DNA of 64,000 nt from AV40 sp963817335 (GTDB lineage: Bacteria; Verrucomicrobiota; Verrucomicrobiia; Chthoniobacterales; UBA10450): positions 620,001-684,000 of the forward strand of contig CAWFNX010000005.1 in the NCBI GenBank assembly GCA_963817335.1, in the 5' to 3' direction. Below the pieces are notes generated by a model. That model was given only the letters and a program-made list of their open reading frames with translations. It did not search any database and was not told the DNA's origin. Numbering within the stretch: the first letter of the stretch is position 1; each line of letters opens with the position of its first letter. Below, piece by piece: positions 50,916 through 58,872 of this stretch. The translations under genes were made by a program, and so were the position numbers.

Positions 50916-51746
50916 ATGTTTGCGAGTGCCTTTTCCAGCGCGGTTGGAAACATTTTCGTCGCGCTTCTCGTTCTCGCCGGCCTGGCGATTTACATCACCA
51001 TGATCCGTCAGATCAGCGTGCGAAGTTCCGCGGTAGTAGAGCCCGTGCCGGATGCGCCGTCCCCGCGGACCTTTGGATTGCCTGAAGCATTTCTGGCTTC
51101 CGCCCTGATCCTGTTTTTGCTGCTGAACATTGTCGTGTCGTTTGAACGGACGTCGCCGGCCCATCTTTCGCCCAACGATCTGCGGGCGAACTTTCTCTTC
51201 GCGCTTTTTGTCGTCTTTTTCATAGCGGCATTCTTGAAACTGCGCGGTATCGACATCGAGGCGTTAGGCGGATTTTCGAAATCCAGTCTGAAACGAGTCA
51301 TCAGCACCGCGATTGTTTTGCTGGTGGCGGCCGCGCCTTTGATCGGGGTGGCCGAGGGACTGACCCAGGCCTTCTTGGGTGGTGAGTCGAGCAAACAGGA
51401 GATTGTTGATCTTTTCACCAATTCCCAAACGATGGAGCAACGGGTGATAATCATCGTTCTGGCCGTGGTGGTCGCGCCAATCTCCGAGGAGTTTATTTTT
51501 CGCTTTTTCATTTACGGAGTGCTGCGTCGCTATTTCGGCGTGGTGGTCGCGCTATCCTTCAACGCCCTGCTTTTCGCCGCCGCCCACACTCATTTGCCGT
51601 CGGCGGCGCCGTTGTTCGTGCTCGGCGCTTGTTTCACTCTTGCCTACGAGTGGAGTGGTTCGATCCTTGTTTCCATGGCAATGCATTCTCTTTTCAATTC
51701 CGCTCAGCTGGTTTTCCTCGCCTTTCCCCAACTGGTTCAGCAATGA
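50916..51746 (+). CDS. CPBP-family intramembrane metalloprotease
   Basis: A 276-residue multi-pass protein with the Abi/CaaX protease signature: EEFIFRFFIYGVLRR (the EExxxR motif), then AAAHTHLP and the final-helix MAMHSLFNSAQL, whose Glu/His residues bind zinc. About seven helices are predicted. In bacteria such proteases process small peptides or membrane proteins, and their targets are mostly unknown. Its stop overlaps the thiL start by four bases (ATGA). Confidence 0.85.
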   Translation: MFASAFSSAVGNIFVALLVLAGLAIYITMIRQISVRSSAVVEPVPDAPSPRTFGLPEAFLASALILFLLLNIVVSFERTSPAHLSPNDLRANFLFALFVVFFIAAFLKLRGIDIEALGGFSKSSLKRVISTAIVLLVAAAPLIGVAEGLTQAFLGGESSKQEIVDLFTNSQTMEQRVIIIVLAVVVAPISEEFIFRFFIYGVLRRYFGVVVALSFNALLFAAAHTHLPSAAPLFVLGACFTLAYEWSGSILVSMAMHSLFNSAQLVFLAFPQLVQQ

Positions 51747-52657
51747 AACTAAGCCGGTCCGCCAAGGGTCGGACGCGCCTGAGCGAGGTGGGGGAAGACA
51801 TGTTGCTCGCGGCGCTGCTGCGTGGCTTGCCTGACTCGAGCAAGTTCCTTGGCGACGATTGCGCTGTTATCAAATTTCGCGACGCCCGGAATCTGCTCGT
51901 GCTCAAGACGGATTGCATCGTCGAAAAGATTCATTTCCAACCTTCGACCGCTCCGTCGCTGGTGGGTTGGAAAGCGATGATGCGTCCGTTGAGCGATTTC
52001 GCCGCCGCCTCGGCCGTTCCGCAGTTCGCGCTCATCACCCTCATTGTTCCCGCGACCAAATCGGTGCCGTGGGTAAAAAAACTTTATAGCGGATTGAAGC
52101 GAGCCGCTGCGCGTTTCGATGTCGCGATTGTCGGCGGAGAAACCAGCGCCACCGGCGGCCCAATCGTGATTTCGGTCAGCGTGTCCGGGTTTGTGGAAAG
52201 GAACCGATCGGTCTCGCGCGCCGGTGGAAGAAAAGGGGACGATCTTTTTGTCACCGGGCGCCTGGGTGGATCGTTGCGCGGGAAACATCTCAAGTTTGTT
52301 CCGCGGATTCACGAATCGCGCTGGCTCACCAAAAATTTTCGGGTCAACGCCATGATGGATCTGAGCGACGGCCTCGGAGCCGACCTCCCGCGACTGGCGA
52401 AGGCAAGCAAGCTCGGATTCAAAATTGACCAGGATGCCTTGCCACTTGCGGCTGGCGCCAAGATCGACAACGCCGTTTCCGACGGAGAGGACTACGAACT
52501 GCTTTTTGCCGTCTCACCGCATGAACGCGCGGGTCTCGAGCGCGAATGGAAAAAAAAGTTCCCGAAATTATCGCTGACTCGCATCGGCTGGCTTACTCAA
52601 CGTCTCAACAACTCAACTTCTCAACGTCTTCGCCGTGGCTACGTTCACTTCCAATAA
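51743..52657 (+). CDS. thiL: Thiamine-monophosphate kinase
   Basis: A 304-residue kinase that makes thiamine diphosphate from thiamine monophosphate. ATP/Mg segments typical of the PurM/ThiL fold are visible: FLGDDCAVIKF, VLKTDCIVEKIHF, the KAMMRPLSDFAAASA motif, VGGETSATGG, and MMDLSDGLGADLPRLA. The start ATG overlaps the CPBP stop. The C-terminus from about residue 285 (LTQRLNNSTSQRLRRGYV) is encoded by CTCAAC tandem words, so the native end was probably altered by a repeat insertion. It overlaps tsaE by 23 bp. Confidence 0.93.
   Translation: MKLSRSAKGRTRLSEVGEDMLLAALLRGLPDSSKFLGDDCAVIKFRDARNLLVLKTDCIVEKIHFQPSTAPSLVGWKAMMRPLSDFAAASAVPQFALITLIVPATKSVPWVKKLYSGLKRAAARFDVAIVGGETSATGGPIVISVSVSGFVERNRSVSRAGGRKGDDLFVTGRLGGSLRGKHLKFVPRIHESRWLTKNFRVNAMMDLSDGLGADLPRLAKASKLGFKIDQDALPLAAGAKIDNAVSDGEDYELLFAVSPHERAGLEREWKKKFPKLSLTRIGWLTQRLNNSTSQRLRRGYVHFQ
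52594..52632. repeat. Tandem CTCAAC words at the thiL end
   Basis: ACTCAACGTCTCAACAACTC continues as AACTTCTCAACGTCTTCG, a run of four CTCAAC-type words ending three bases before the tsaE GTG. Related to 25730-25764. Confidence 0.65.
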
Positions 52658-53087
52658 CCCGGACGAAACCCAGGCGTTTGGCCGCCAGTTCGCGGAAACT
52701 GTGAAGTCCGGTGATGTTATCGCGCTGACCGGTGATCTCGGGAGCGGGAAGACCCAGTTTGTGAAAGGTCTCGCTTCGGCCCTTGGCGCAACCACGCCCG
52801 TGACCAGCCCGACCTTCACGTTGATTCATGAGTATTCCGGCGGCCGGTTGCCGATTTATCACTTCGATTTTTTTCGACTTGAAGATCGACCCTCGGCCGA
52901 ACGTCTCGGCCTTGAAGATTATTTTTTCGTCGCTGGCGTTTCGGTGATCGAATGGGCCGACCGCTTCCGCGATTTAATCCCTGAAAACGCGCGCTGGATT
53001 TCGTTCGAAACGAAATCGGAGACGCAACGCGCGATAACGTTTGCTGATAGTAGCCCAGCGCTTCAGCGCTGGGACAAGAATGCATAG
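52635..53087 (+). CDS. tsaE: tRNA t6A synthesis ATPase TsaE
   Basis: A 150-residue P-loop ATPase required for the t6A37 tRNA modification. Walker A is LTGDLGSGKTQFVKG at 32-46, followed by TSPTFTLIHEY and the Walker B-like IYHFDFFRLED. It acts with TsaB (next gene), TsaD and TsaC. GTG start at 52635. The C-terminal residues SSPALQRWDKNA are encoded by the left arm of the 53046 palindromic element, which also provides the stop codon; the natural end has been replaced. Confidence 0.93.
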   Translation: MATFTSNNPDETQAFGRQFAETVKSGDVIALTGDLGSGKTQFVKGLASALGATTPVTSPTFTLIHEYSGGRLPIYHFDFFRLEDRPSAERLGLEDYFFVAGVSVIEWADRFRDLIPENARWISFETKSETQRAITFADSSPALQRWDKNA

Positions 53088-53148
53088 ACCCATCAAGTCC
53101 CGGTCTTCTTTGCATACCCAGCGTTGAAACGCTGGGCTATTGTCTATC
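53046..53148. repeat. Hairpin element with ATAGTAGCCCAGCG and GGGCTATTGT ends
   Basis: Outer hairpins are CCCAGCGCTTCAGCGCTGGG and CCCAGCGTTGAAACGCTGGG; the ends are inverted repeats as in 29831-29973. It begins inside tsaE and stops two bases before the tsaB start. Confidence 0.85.
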
Positions 53149-53149
53149 G

Positions 53150-53755
53150 ATGAAAATCCTCGCGCTCGAACTCTCCAGCGCGCGGGGAAGCATTGCCTTG
53201 CTCGATAATGGTAAAATCGAGTTTGATCGCGAATGGCCGAATGATCGAAAGAATTCCGGGCCGTTCTTCGAATACTTGGTTGAAGTGCAAACTAAATTCG
53301 GAAAACCGGGCGCAATCATTGTCGGACTCGGGCCGGGTTCTTACGCTGGAAGCCGGATCGCGATCTCGGCGGCGATTGGATTGCACGTAGCGTCGCAAGC
53401 GCGGCTGATCGGATTTCCGTCTATCTGTGCGATTGGCTGCGATGCGCCAGAATATTGGGTGATTGGCGATGCGCGCCGTAACACGTTTTTTTACGCGCGC
53501 GTTTGCAGTCGTAATCTGGCCGAAGGTCCAACTTTGACGAGCGAAGCTGAATTGCGGACGAAATTGGATAAGCTCGATCGCAACATGCCGGTCTTCGCCA
53601 CAGAGAAAGTGCCGCACTTCGACCGCGCTCGGCTGCGTTATCCGGCTGCGAAAATGCTCGCCCAACTGGCCGTTGACGCGAAGCGAAACTTTGCCCTGCC
53701 ACCGCTTGAGCCGATGTATTTGCGCGAGCCGCACATCACCATTCCAAAGAAATGA
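53150..53755 (+). CDS. tsaB: tRNA t6A synthesis protein TsaB
   Basis: A 201-residue ASKHA-fold scaffold of the threonylcarbamoyl transferase complex, pairing with TsaD and TsaE. It opens MKILALELSSARGSIALLDNG and has the dimer segment GLGPGSYAGSRIAISAAIGL. The segment VIGDARRNTFFYARV matches the family's DARR/K-E-YA region. Slightly shorter than E. coli TsaB (231 aa). The start lies two bases after the palindromic element. The end overlaps alr by four bases. Confidence 0.92.
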   Translation: MKILALELSSARGSIALLDNGKIEFDREWPNDRKNSGPFFEYLVEVQTKFGKPGAIIVGLGPGSYAGSRIAISAAIGLHVASQARLIGFPSICAIGCDAPEYWVIGDARRNTFFYARVCSRNLAEGPTLTSEAELRTKLDKLDRNMPVFATEKVPHFDRARLRYPAAKMLAQLAVDAKRNFALPPLEPMYLREPHITIPKK

Positions 53756-54840
53756 CACAGAGTTATCGTTGCTGGGCCGAGATCGATCGGAGCGCATTGC
53801 GCCACAACGCGAAGATTGCGGGCGAGCGCATCGGGAAAGCCGAAATGCTCGCGGTCGTTAAGGCGAACGCATATGGCCACGGCATGGTCGGCGTCGCCGA
53901 AGCTCTGGCCAAGGAAGTGCAACTCTTCGGGGTGGCGAATTTGGAGGAAGCGCTCGCTCTTCGCGAGAAAGTGAACCATCCGATTATCACTCTTAGCCCG
54001 ACGCTTCCCGATGAACGTGCCGGCGTGGTCGCCAGCGGAATTATTCCAACTATTTCTGGATTCGAAGAAGCTGACGAATTCGCGAGGCACGGCCATACCG
54101 CGGTCAATTTCAAAATCGACACCGGCAACGGCCGAATGGGCGTTGTGGAAAGTGAAGCGCTCGATGTTTTCAAGCGCGTTGCGGCGTTGCCAAACATCGA
54201 AATCCACAGCGTCTCGACACACATGCCGGTTTCGAACGAAGATGAGGAATACACGCGCGACCAACTTGTGCGATTCGGCAAGATTGTTGACCAATTGCGC
54301 GCGGAAGTGCCGGGCAAATACAAAGTGCATGTTTTGCAAAGTGCGGGCAGCCTGGCGTTCAACCAGCGGACATACGAAATCGTCCGCGCGGGGATTGTTC
54401 TCTACGGAATTTCACCGCTCCCGGAATTCCAAAACCTGCTGAAGCCGGCGATGACGTGGAAAACGCGGATCGGGCTGATTCGCGACGTGCCGAAGGGAGC
54501 GTCGATCAGTTACGGTCGGACCTTCATTACGCCGAAGCCGATGCGGGTCGCGACCTTGACCGCGGGTTATGCCGACGGTTACCCGCGGCATCTTTCCAAT
54601 CGCGGCGCGGAAATGTTGGTCCGCGGCCAGCGCTGCCCACTGCTCGGACGCGTGACGATGGATTTGATGGTGATCGATGTTTCCCACCTGCCGGATGCTG
54701 CGGTTGGCGACGAAGTTGTGCTGATGGGAAAACAGGTCGACGCGGAAATTCCATGCGTAGAACTGGCCGACAAAGCCGGCACGATCACGTGGGACATCAC
54801 GACCCGGATTGGCCAGCGGGTCAAACGGGTGTTTCTTTAA
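53752..54840 (+). CDS. alr: Alanine racemase
   Basis: A 362-residue PLP enzyme that makes D-alanine for peptidoglycan. The Schiff-base lysine is Lys37 in AVVKANAYGHG, and the second base tyrosine is in ISYGRTFITP; the substrate/PLP region LTAGYADGYPRHL and GRVTMDLMVIDVS follow. The ATG overlaps the tsaB stop (ATGA). It is the last gene of the sppA-CPBP-thiL-tsaE-tsaB-alr series. Confidence 0.95.
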   Translation: MTQSYRCWAEIDRSALRHNAKIAGERIGKAEMLAVVKANAYGHGMVGVAEALAKEVQLFGVANLEEALALREKVNHPIITLSPTLPDERAGVVASGIIPTISGFEEADEFARHGHTAVNFKIDTGNGRMGVVESEALDVFKRVAALPNIEIHSVSTHMPVSNEDEEYTRDQLVRFGKIVDQLRAEVPGKYKVHVLQSAGSLAFNQRTYEIVRAGIVLYGISPLPEFQNLLKPAMTWKTRIGLIRDVPKGASISYGRTFITPKPMRVATLTAGYADGYPRHLSNRGAEMLVRGQRCPLLGRVTMDLMVIDVSHLPDAAVGDEVVLMGKQVDAEIPCVELADKAGTITWDITTRIGQRVKRVFL

Positions 54841-54880
54841 TTTAGCGATTTAGCGATACTGATCACTGGTCCCTTCTTCA

Positions 54881-55243
54881 ATGTTTCAGATTATTTTCAA
54901 CGAGCTGAGCGCAGCCGAGATGTCGGCGTTGCCGAAAAAGATGCAGCTCGATCTGCTGGCTGAGTTTCAGATTTTGCCGGAAGACCTCGATCGTCTCGAC
55001 GCCAAACATTTTGGGGTGATCGAGCGGGAAGGAAAAAAGTTATACCGCTATCGCGCCAAAGATTACCGGATCTATTTCGAGCAGACGCGGGAAGGCGTCA
55101 CGATTCACCGCGTCCTGCACAAGAACACGTTTCGCGACTTCCTTTTCCGCAGCAAACTTCCGGGCTCAGAAGACCAGGCTCTCGGTGGAACCCGCGAATT
55201 CTGGAAACTGATCGACGAAGGCAAGAAAACGCGGAAAGCGTAG
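54881..55243 (+). CDS. RelE/ParE-like toxin-fold protein, no antitoxin seen
   Basis: A 120-residue protein with the RelE/ParE outline: MFQIIFNELSAAEMSALPKK, a helix, then the strands REGKKLYRYRAKDYRIYFEQ and GVTIHRVLHKNTFRDFLF, where the Arg-x-Tyr-Arg-x-x-Tyr pattern recalls the ribosome-dependent mRNase core. Residues 55-85 match that core best. No antitoxin gene of any size precedes or follows it, so it may be a solitary member used in another way. A half copy of a GATTTAGC tandem word lies just upstream. Confidence 0.65.
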   Translation: MFQIIFNELSAAEMSALPKKMQLDLLAEFQILPEDLDRLDAKHFGVIEREGKKLYRYRAKDYRIYFEQTREGVTIHRVLHKNTFRDFLFRSKLPGSEDQALGGTREFWKLIDEGKKTRKA

Positions 55244-55357
55244 AGGCTTCGCGACAGTGAAAATAATTCGCAGAAGTATTGATTCTTTTAGCTGTGGTGA
55301 TTTTGGGGATGCTCTGGGGTCAAGTTCATCCCGCGGCGAAGTCACCGTGAGGAACGT

Positions 55358-55455
55358 TGTAGCGGCGTTTGTTCTCAAACGCCGAACCAAAATAGCCTCT
55401 ACAACTGTAGGGGAAGCCGTTGGCTTCCCATGAGACGCTAGCAGCGTCTCCTACA
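55358..55455. repeat. Two back-to-back TGTAG...CTACA elements
   Basis: The first (about 55358-55404) holds GGCGTTTG-TTCT-CAAACGCC. The second (55405-55455) holds GGGAAGCC-GTT-GGCTTCCC and GAGACGCT-AGC-AGCGTCTC. Both have TGTAG/CTACA ends. They lie between the RelE-like gene and rpsR (convergent). Confidence 0.85.
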
Positions 55456-55472
55456 AAAATGGCGCGATCGCG

Positions 55473-55712
55473 CTATTTCATCAGCAGCACGGAACGGCTG
55501 CGTTTGATCTCGCGGGTGATTTTGCGATGCAGATGGGCCGGCATGCCGGTCACGCGTCGTGGGAGAATTTTGCCGCTCTCGGTCACGAATTTTTTTAGGA
55601 GATCGGGATTTTTGTAATCGATCGCTTCGATCGAGATATCGATCCGCCGCCGGGGCATGGCCCGGTTAGCGCGGCGAAATGCGGAACGGCGTTTGGCAGT
55701 CTTGGGTTGCAT
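55473..55712 (-). CDS. rpsR: 30S ribosomal protein S18
   Basis: A 79-residue basic protein with the S18 core IDYKNPDLLKKFVTESGKIL and RRVTGMPAHLHRKITREIKR. It binds the 16S rRNA platform with S6. No cysteine is present (zinc-free form). It follows rpmG with four bases between; rpsF and rplI, its common partners, are absent. Confidence 0.95.
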   Translation of the reverse strand: MQPKTAKRRSAFRRANRAMPRRRIDISIEAIDYKNPDLLKKFVTESGKILPRRVTGMPAHLHRKITREIKRSRSVLLMK

Positions 55713-55716
55713 TGGA

Positions 55717-55890
55717 TTATTTGGTCTCGCGATGAAGCGTGTGTTTCCGCAGAAACGGGTTGTATTTCTTTTTCTCGAGCCGGTTCGGGGTGCGCGGACT
55801 TTTCTTATTTCGCGTGGTCATGTAACGCGATGTCGGCTTGCCCAACGCTTTGGCTTCGGTGCATTCGAGGGTGACAATTTCCTGGGCCAT
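55717..55890 (-). CDS. rpmG: 50S ribosomal protein L33
   Basis: A 57-residue protein read as MAQEIVTLECTEAKALGKPT, RYMTTRNKKSPRTPNRLEKK and YNPFLRKHTLHRETK. TRNKKSPRTPNRLEKKKYNP is the L33 signature. Only one cysteine (Cys10), so this is the zinc-free form. It is five bases from the dksA-like stop and four from rpsR. Confidence 0.95.
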   Translation of the reverse strand: MAQEIVTLECTEAKALGKPTSRYMTTRNKKSPRTPNRLEKKKYNPFLRKHTLHRETK

Positions 55891-55895
55891 ATTCG

Positions 55896-56507
55896 TTACT
55901 CCTTCGATTCCGGTGCGGGGGTGGCTTCGGATTCTTCCGCTTCGCCTTCGCCGCCTTCATCTTCGGTCAGACCAAAGAGCGAGGTGACGGATTGCCGGAC
56001 CCGCGACTGCTTACTTTGCTTCTCGAGCTGTGATTGACATTCAACGGTGAACCGGGCGAATGGGATCGCTTCCAGACGCGCGTGCGGGATCGGTTTACCC
56101 GACATTTCGCAAACGCCGTACGTGCCGAGCTCGATTCGCTTCAACGCTTGGTCGATCTCGTAAAGGGCGTCCTGTTCCTGTGAAAGCAGGCTAAGCGCGA
56201 AATCGCGATCGTAGGCATCGGAGCCGGCATCGGCCTGGTGCATTCCGAAGGCGGAGGCTTCGCTTCCTTCCGCGCGCGAACGGAGCGTATCCTGGGCAAC
56301 GCCGGCCATCGAATCGACCATGGCATCGCGGAGTTGAAGGAGCTTCTCCTTTTGCTGGCGAATGAACGGGGTCAGCTTGCGATCGTGATTGTTTCCAGTG
56401 AGCAGGGCCGCCCTCGGGCTCTCGCTGGCTTTCTTGGCAGAGATTTTGCGAGCCGGTTTCTTGGCGGCTTTTTTGGAGGAAACTTTTTTCTTTTTTGTGG
56501 TGGCCAT
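55896..56507 (-). CDS. DksA/TraR-family regulator with incomplete zinc finger
   Basis: A 203-residue protein. Residues 1-35 are a lysine/alanine-rich extension; 45-125 form the coiled coil that reaches into the RNA polymerase secondary channel (QQKEKLLQLRDAMVDSM, DRDFALSLLSQEQDALYEID). The finger region YGVCEMSGKPIPHARLEAIP...VECQSQ keeps Cys133 and Cys157 but has Ser136 and Gln160 at the other two zinc positions. The tail is acidic. DksA-type proteins tune transcription, often of ribosomal genes, with ppGpp. It is upstream of rpmG-rpsR in one operon and probably affects it. Confidence 0.88.
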   Translation of the reverse strand: MATTKKKKVSSKKAAKKPARKISAKKASESPRAALLTGNNHDRKLTPFIRQQKEKLLQLRDAMVDSMAGVAQDTLRSRAEGSEASAFGMHQADAGSDAYDRDFALSLLSQEQDALYEIDQALKRIELGTYGVCEMSGKPIPHARLEAIPFARFTVECQSQLEKQSKQSRVRQSVTSLFGLTEDEGGEGEAEESEATPAPESKE

Positions 56508-56642
56508 AATTCAAAAGGCGCCGCAGTAATTGGGCGCCGGAAAAACGGAGGCTTAATTAAGAGCAATTCCCAGATGCTGCAAGCGGAGATTTGACGAATC
56601 TCAGAGCCTTTAATTCACGATTTTTTTGCCCTCAAGACCCTT

Positions 56643-56733
56643 TTAACCACGAATGGACACTAATATACACGAATAAAGACAGACGTCAGTCAGCCTCCCG
56701 TAATTCGTGTTCATTCGTGTCCATTCGTGGTTG
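56643..56733. repeat. Inverted 'accacgaat' tandem-word element
   Basis: The left arm is TTAACCACGAATGGACACTA with further TACACGAAT words; the right arm is TTCGTGTTCATTCGTGTCCA ending in TTCGTGGTT. Each arm is three 10-bp words. It lies between dksA-like and the ABC-2 permease gene; most of the 231-bp gap is this element plus a T-rich stretch (56616-56640). Confidence 0.9.
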
Positions 56734-56739
56734 GAATTC

Positions 56740-57537
56740 TTAGGAGCTGGCGCTGGAATACCTCCGCAGGGCGAACGACCAAAAACTGCGCGACAGGCAA
56801 AAGATGACGCTGGACGCGACAACCAGCTTCAACATCAGGCCCCAGGGCTGATCGAATGATTTGGCCAGCACCCGAGCCGGCACGTTCGACACGACCACGA
56901 CCGGAACGATCCAGCTGAAGATGAATTTAAACAGCGGCGGAAAAATTGAGTCCGGATAACGCGCAATGTTGAGGAAGTTGAAGTAGCCGTAGACCAGTCC
57001 TTGCGCTCGGACGATCCAAAAACTGACCGCCGCCAGGCTGAGCATGATCGAATAATGCACTGCCACCCCGAAACAAACCGCGATCAGGTAGAGAACGATC
57101 GACATCGGACCGGGGACAAAGCCGAGTTTGGTCAGGGAGAAAACAACGACGACTCCTCCGACGATCGTGTTGACGATGCTGTCGAGGCCAAATTGTTTGG
57201 TGGACACAGCGAATTGGCTGTCGACCGGCAACACCAGGAGCGAGTCGAGTTTCCCGGTCCGGACCAGCTCGGGAATATTAGCCACGTTGACGAAGAAGAA
57301 CGCCTGAAATAGTTGCGATATCATCTGATGGGTCCCGATGAGCAACACGACCTCCCACTTTGTCCAATCGCCAATGCGGTCGACATTGCCGAAGATGATG
57401 GAGAAAAAAACGATCTGGCCGACGAACCAAAGCACTTCGACCAGCATCCAGAGCAGAAAGTTCGCTTTGAAACTCATCTCGCGAATGAGCGAGTTCCGCA
57501 GCATGATGGAATAGATGTCGATGTAACGCCGGAGCAC
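56740..57537 (-). CDS. ABC-2-type permease
   Basis: A 265-residue protein with six predicted helices and the motif NIPELVRTGKLDSLLVLPVD of the ABC-2 permease group that works as heterodimers. The companion is probably the 269-residue permease at 61486. It needs an ATPase; the MacB-type ATPase between them serves a different permease, so the cognate ATPase is probably elsewhere. Start ATG at 57537, divergent from the MacA-like gene with a 46-bp gap. Confidence 0.85.
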   Translation of the reverse strand: MLRRYIDIYSIMLRNSLIREMSFKANFLLWMLVEVLWFVGQIVFFSIIFGNVDRIGDWTKWEVVLLIGTHQMISQLFQAFFFVNVANIPELVRTGKLDSLLVLPVDSQFAVSTKQFGLDSIVNTIVGGVVVVFSLTKLGFVPGPMSIVLYLIAVCFGVAVHYSIMLSLAAVSFWIVRAQGLVYGYFNFLNIARYPDSIFPPLFKFIFSWIVPVVVVSNVPARVLAKSFDQPWGLMLKLVVASSVIFCLSRSFWSFALRRYSSASS

Positions 57538-57583
57538 GCCTGCCTGTCATTTTAATTAGACCTCAAGTCAAATCACATCCTAC

Positions 57584-58789
57584 ATGAAGCGATTTCTACC
57601 TGTCGGCATCATCATTGTCGCTTTGCTGCTCGTTTTGTTTGGCGTTCGGCGATGCACCTCGAGTAGCGCTTCAGCCTATCAAACGGCGAACGTGACCCGC
57701 GGACCGATCACCCAACTCGTGACTGCCACCGGAACCTTGAATCCTGTCACCAACGTGCAGGTCGGCAGCCAGGTCTCGGGCAATATCCAGAAGCTGTTTG
57801 CCGATTTTAATTCGCAGGTTAAGGCGGGACAGGTGGTGGCGCAGATCGATCCCGCGCTGTTCCAAGCCACCGTGACCCAAGCCGAAGGTGATCTCGCCAG
57901 CGCACAAGCAGGACTCGAACTCGCGAAACTGAACGCCGACCGGATTCAAAAGCTCTTCGCACAAAAAAACTCTGCGCAACAGGACCTCGATTCGGCGATG
58001 GCGACGCTGCACCAGGCCGAGGCGACCGTGAAAATTAAGCAGGGCGCGCTGGACAAAGCGAAAGCCGACCTCGATCACTGCGCAATCACATCGCCCGTCG
58101 ACGGTGTTGTTATTTCGCGAAGCGTCGATGTCGGCCAAACCGTCGCCGCCAGTTTGCAGGCCCCGGTGATTTTCCAAATCGCGAACGACTTAACGAAAAT
58201 GCAGATCGACTCGAACGTGGCCGAGGCGGACGTCGGAGCGATCGAGGTTGGGCAAGATGTCGATTTTACGGTCGACGCGTTTCCGATGCGCACCTTCCAC
58301 GGAAAGGTGGTGCAGGTGCGCAACGCGCCGATCACTGTCCAGAACGTCGTGACTTACGACACGGTAATCGGCGTCGACAACAAGGATTTGAAATTGAAAC
58401 CGGGAATGACCGCGAACGTGTCGATCATCATCGCGCACGTGGACAACGTATTGCAGTTGAAGAACGCAGCGTTGCGTTTTCGACCGCCTGAAGCGGCGTC
58501 GGAACCAAAGCCTGCTTCCGCGCAGGGTGGTGGACCGAGACCGGGTCCTGGGTCCGGCGGCCAACGGCCAACGGGCGCGCGTCCCCGCACGCCAGAACGC
58601 ACCGTTTACGTTTTGTCCTTCGGCCGGCCGAACCCGGCCCAGATTAAGACGGGAATCAGTGACGGAATTGTTACCGAAGTTACCGACGGCTTGAAAGAAG
58701 GCGATCGGGTGATTACGGCCGAATTGACCGGCGCGGCCGCTAGGCAAGGCAGCACGAATCCATTCAGCGGCGGGCGCAGATTTCCATAG
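57584..58789 (+). CDS. MacA/HlyD-type periplasmic adaptor
   Basis: A 401-residue membrane fusion protein: N-terminal anchor at 4-22, a lipoyl-like half (GTLNPVTNVQVGSQVSGNIQ), an alpha hairpin (95-160), the second lipoyl half (ITSPVDGVVISRSVDVGQTV) and a beta barrel. The C-terminal 300-345 is a Gly/Pro-rich stretch not typical of MacA. It links an inner-membrane ABC exporter to an outer-membrane channel; ATPase and permease genes follow. No TolC-like gene is adjacent. Confidence 0.9.
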   Translation: MKRFLPVGIIIVALLLVLFGVRRCTSSSASAYQTANVTRGPITQLVTATGTLNPVTNVQVGSQVSGNIQKLFADFNSQVKAGQVVAQIDPALFQATVTQAEGDLASAQAGLELAKLNADRIQKLFAQKNSAQQDLDSAMATLHQAEATVKIKQGALDKAKADLDHCAITSPVDGVVISRSVDVGQTVAASLQAPVIFQIANDLTKMQIDSNVAEADVGAIEVGQDVDFTVDAFPMRTFHGKVVQVRNAPITVQNVVTYDTVIGVDNKDLKLKPGMTANVSIIIAHVDNVLQLKNAALRFRPPEAASEPKPASAQGGGPRPGPGSGGQRPTGARPRTPERTVYVLSFGRPNPAQIKTGISDGIVTEVTDGLKEGDRVITAELTGAAARQGSTNPFSGGRRFP

Positions 58790-58794
58790 TTTTT

Positions 58795-58833
58795 GTCATG
58801 TCGAGCGGAGTCGAGACATCTCTAAATATTTCT
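58795..58833 (+). repeat. 39-bp element, copy 1 (GTCATGTCGAGCGGAGTCGA)
   Basis: Carries the hairpin TGTCGAGCGGAGTCGAGACA followed by TCTCTAAATATTTCT. The reverse complement recurs at 61394-61432 with three differences, so two copies in opposite orientation bracket the exporter ATPase, permease and rhodanese genes. Confidence 0.85.
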
Positions 58834-58835
58834 GT

Positions 58836-58872
58836 TGAAGGAAGAGGAAGATTTAAGAGGAAGAGGAAGAGT
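58836..58872 (+). repeat. GGAAGA tandem words before the ATPase gene
   Basis: GAAGGAAGAGGAAGATTTAA continues with GAGGAAGAGGAAGAG. Purine-rich repeats end on the GTG start codon and contain several Shine-Dalgarno-like GGAAGAG cores. Confidence 0.6.
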
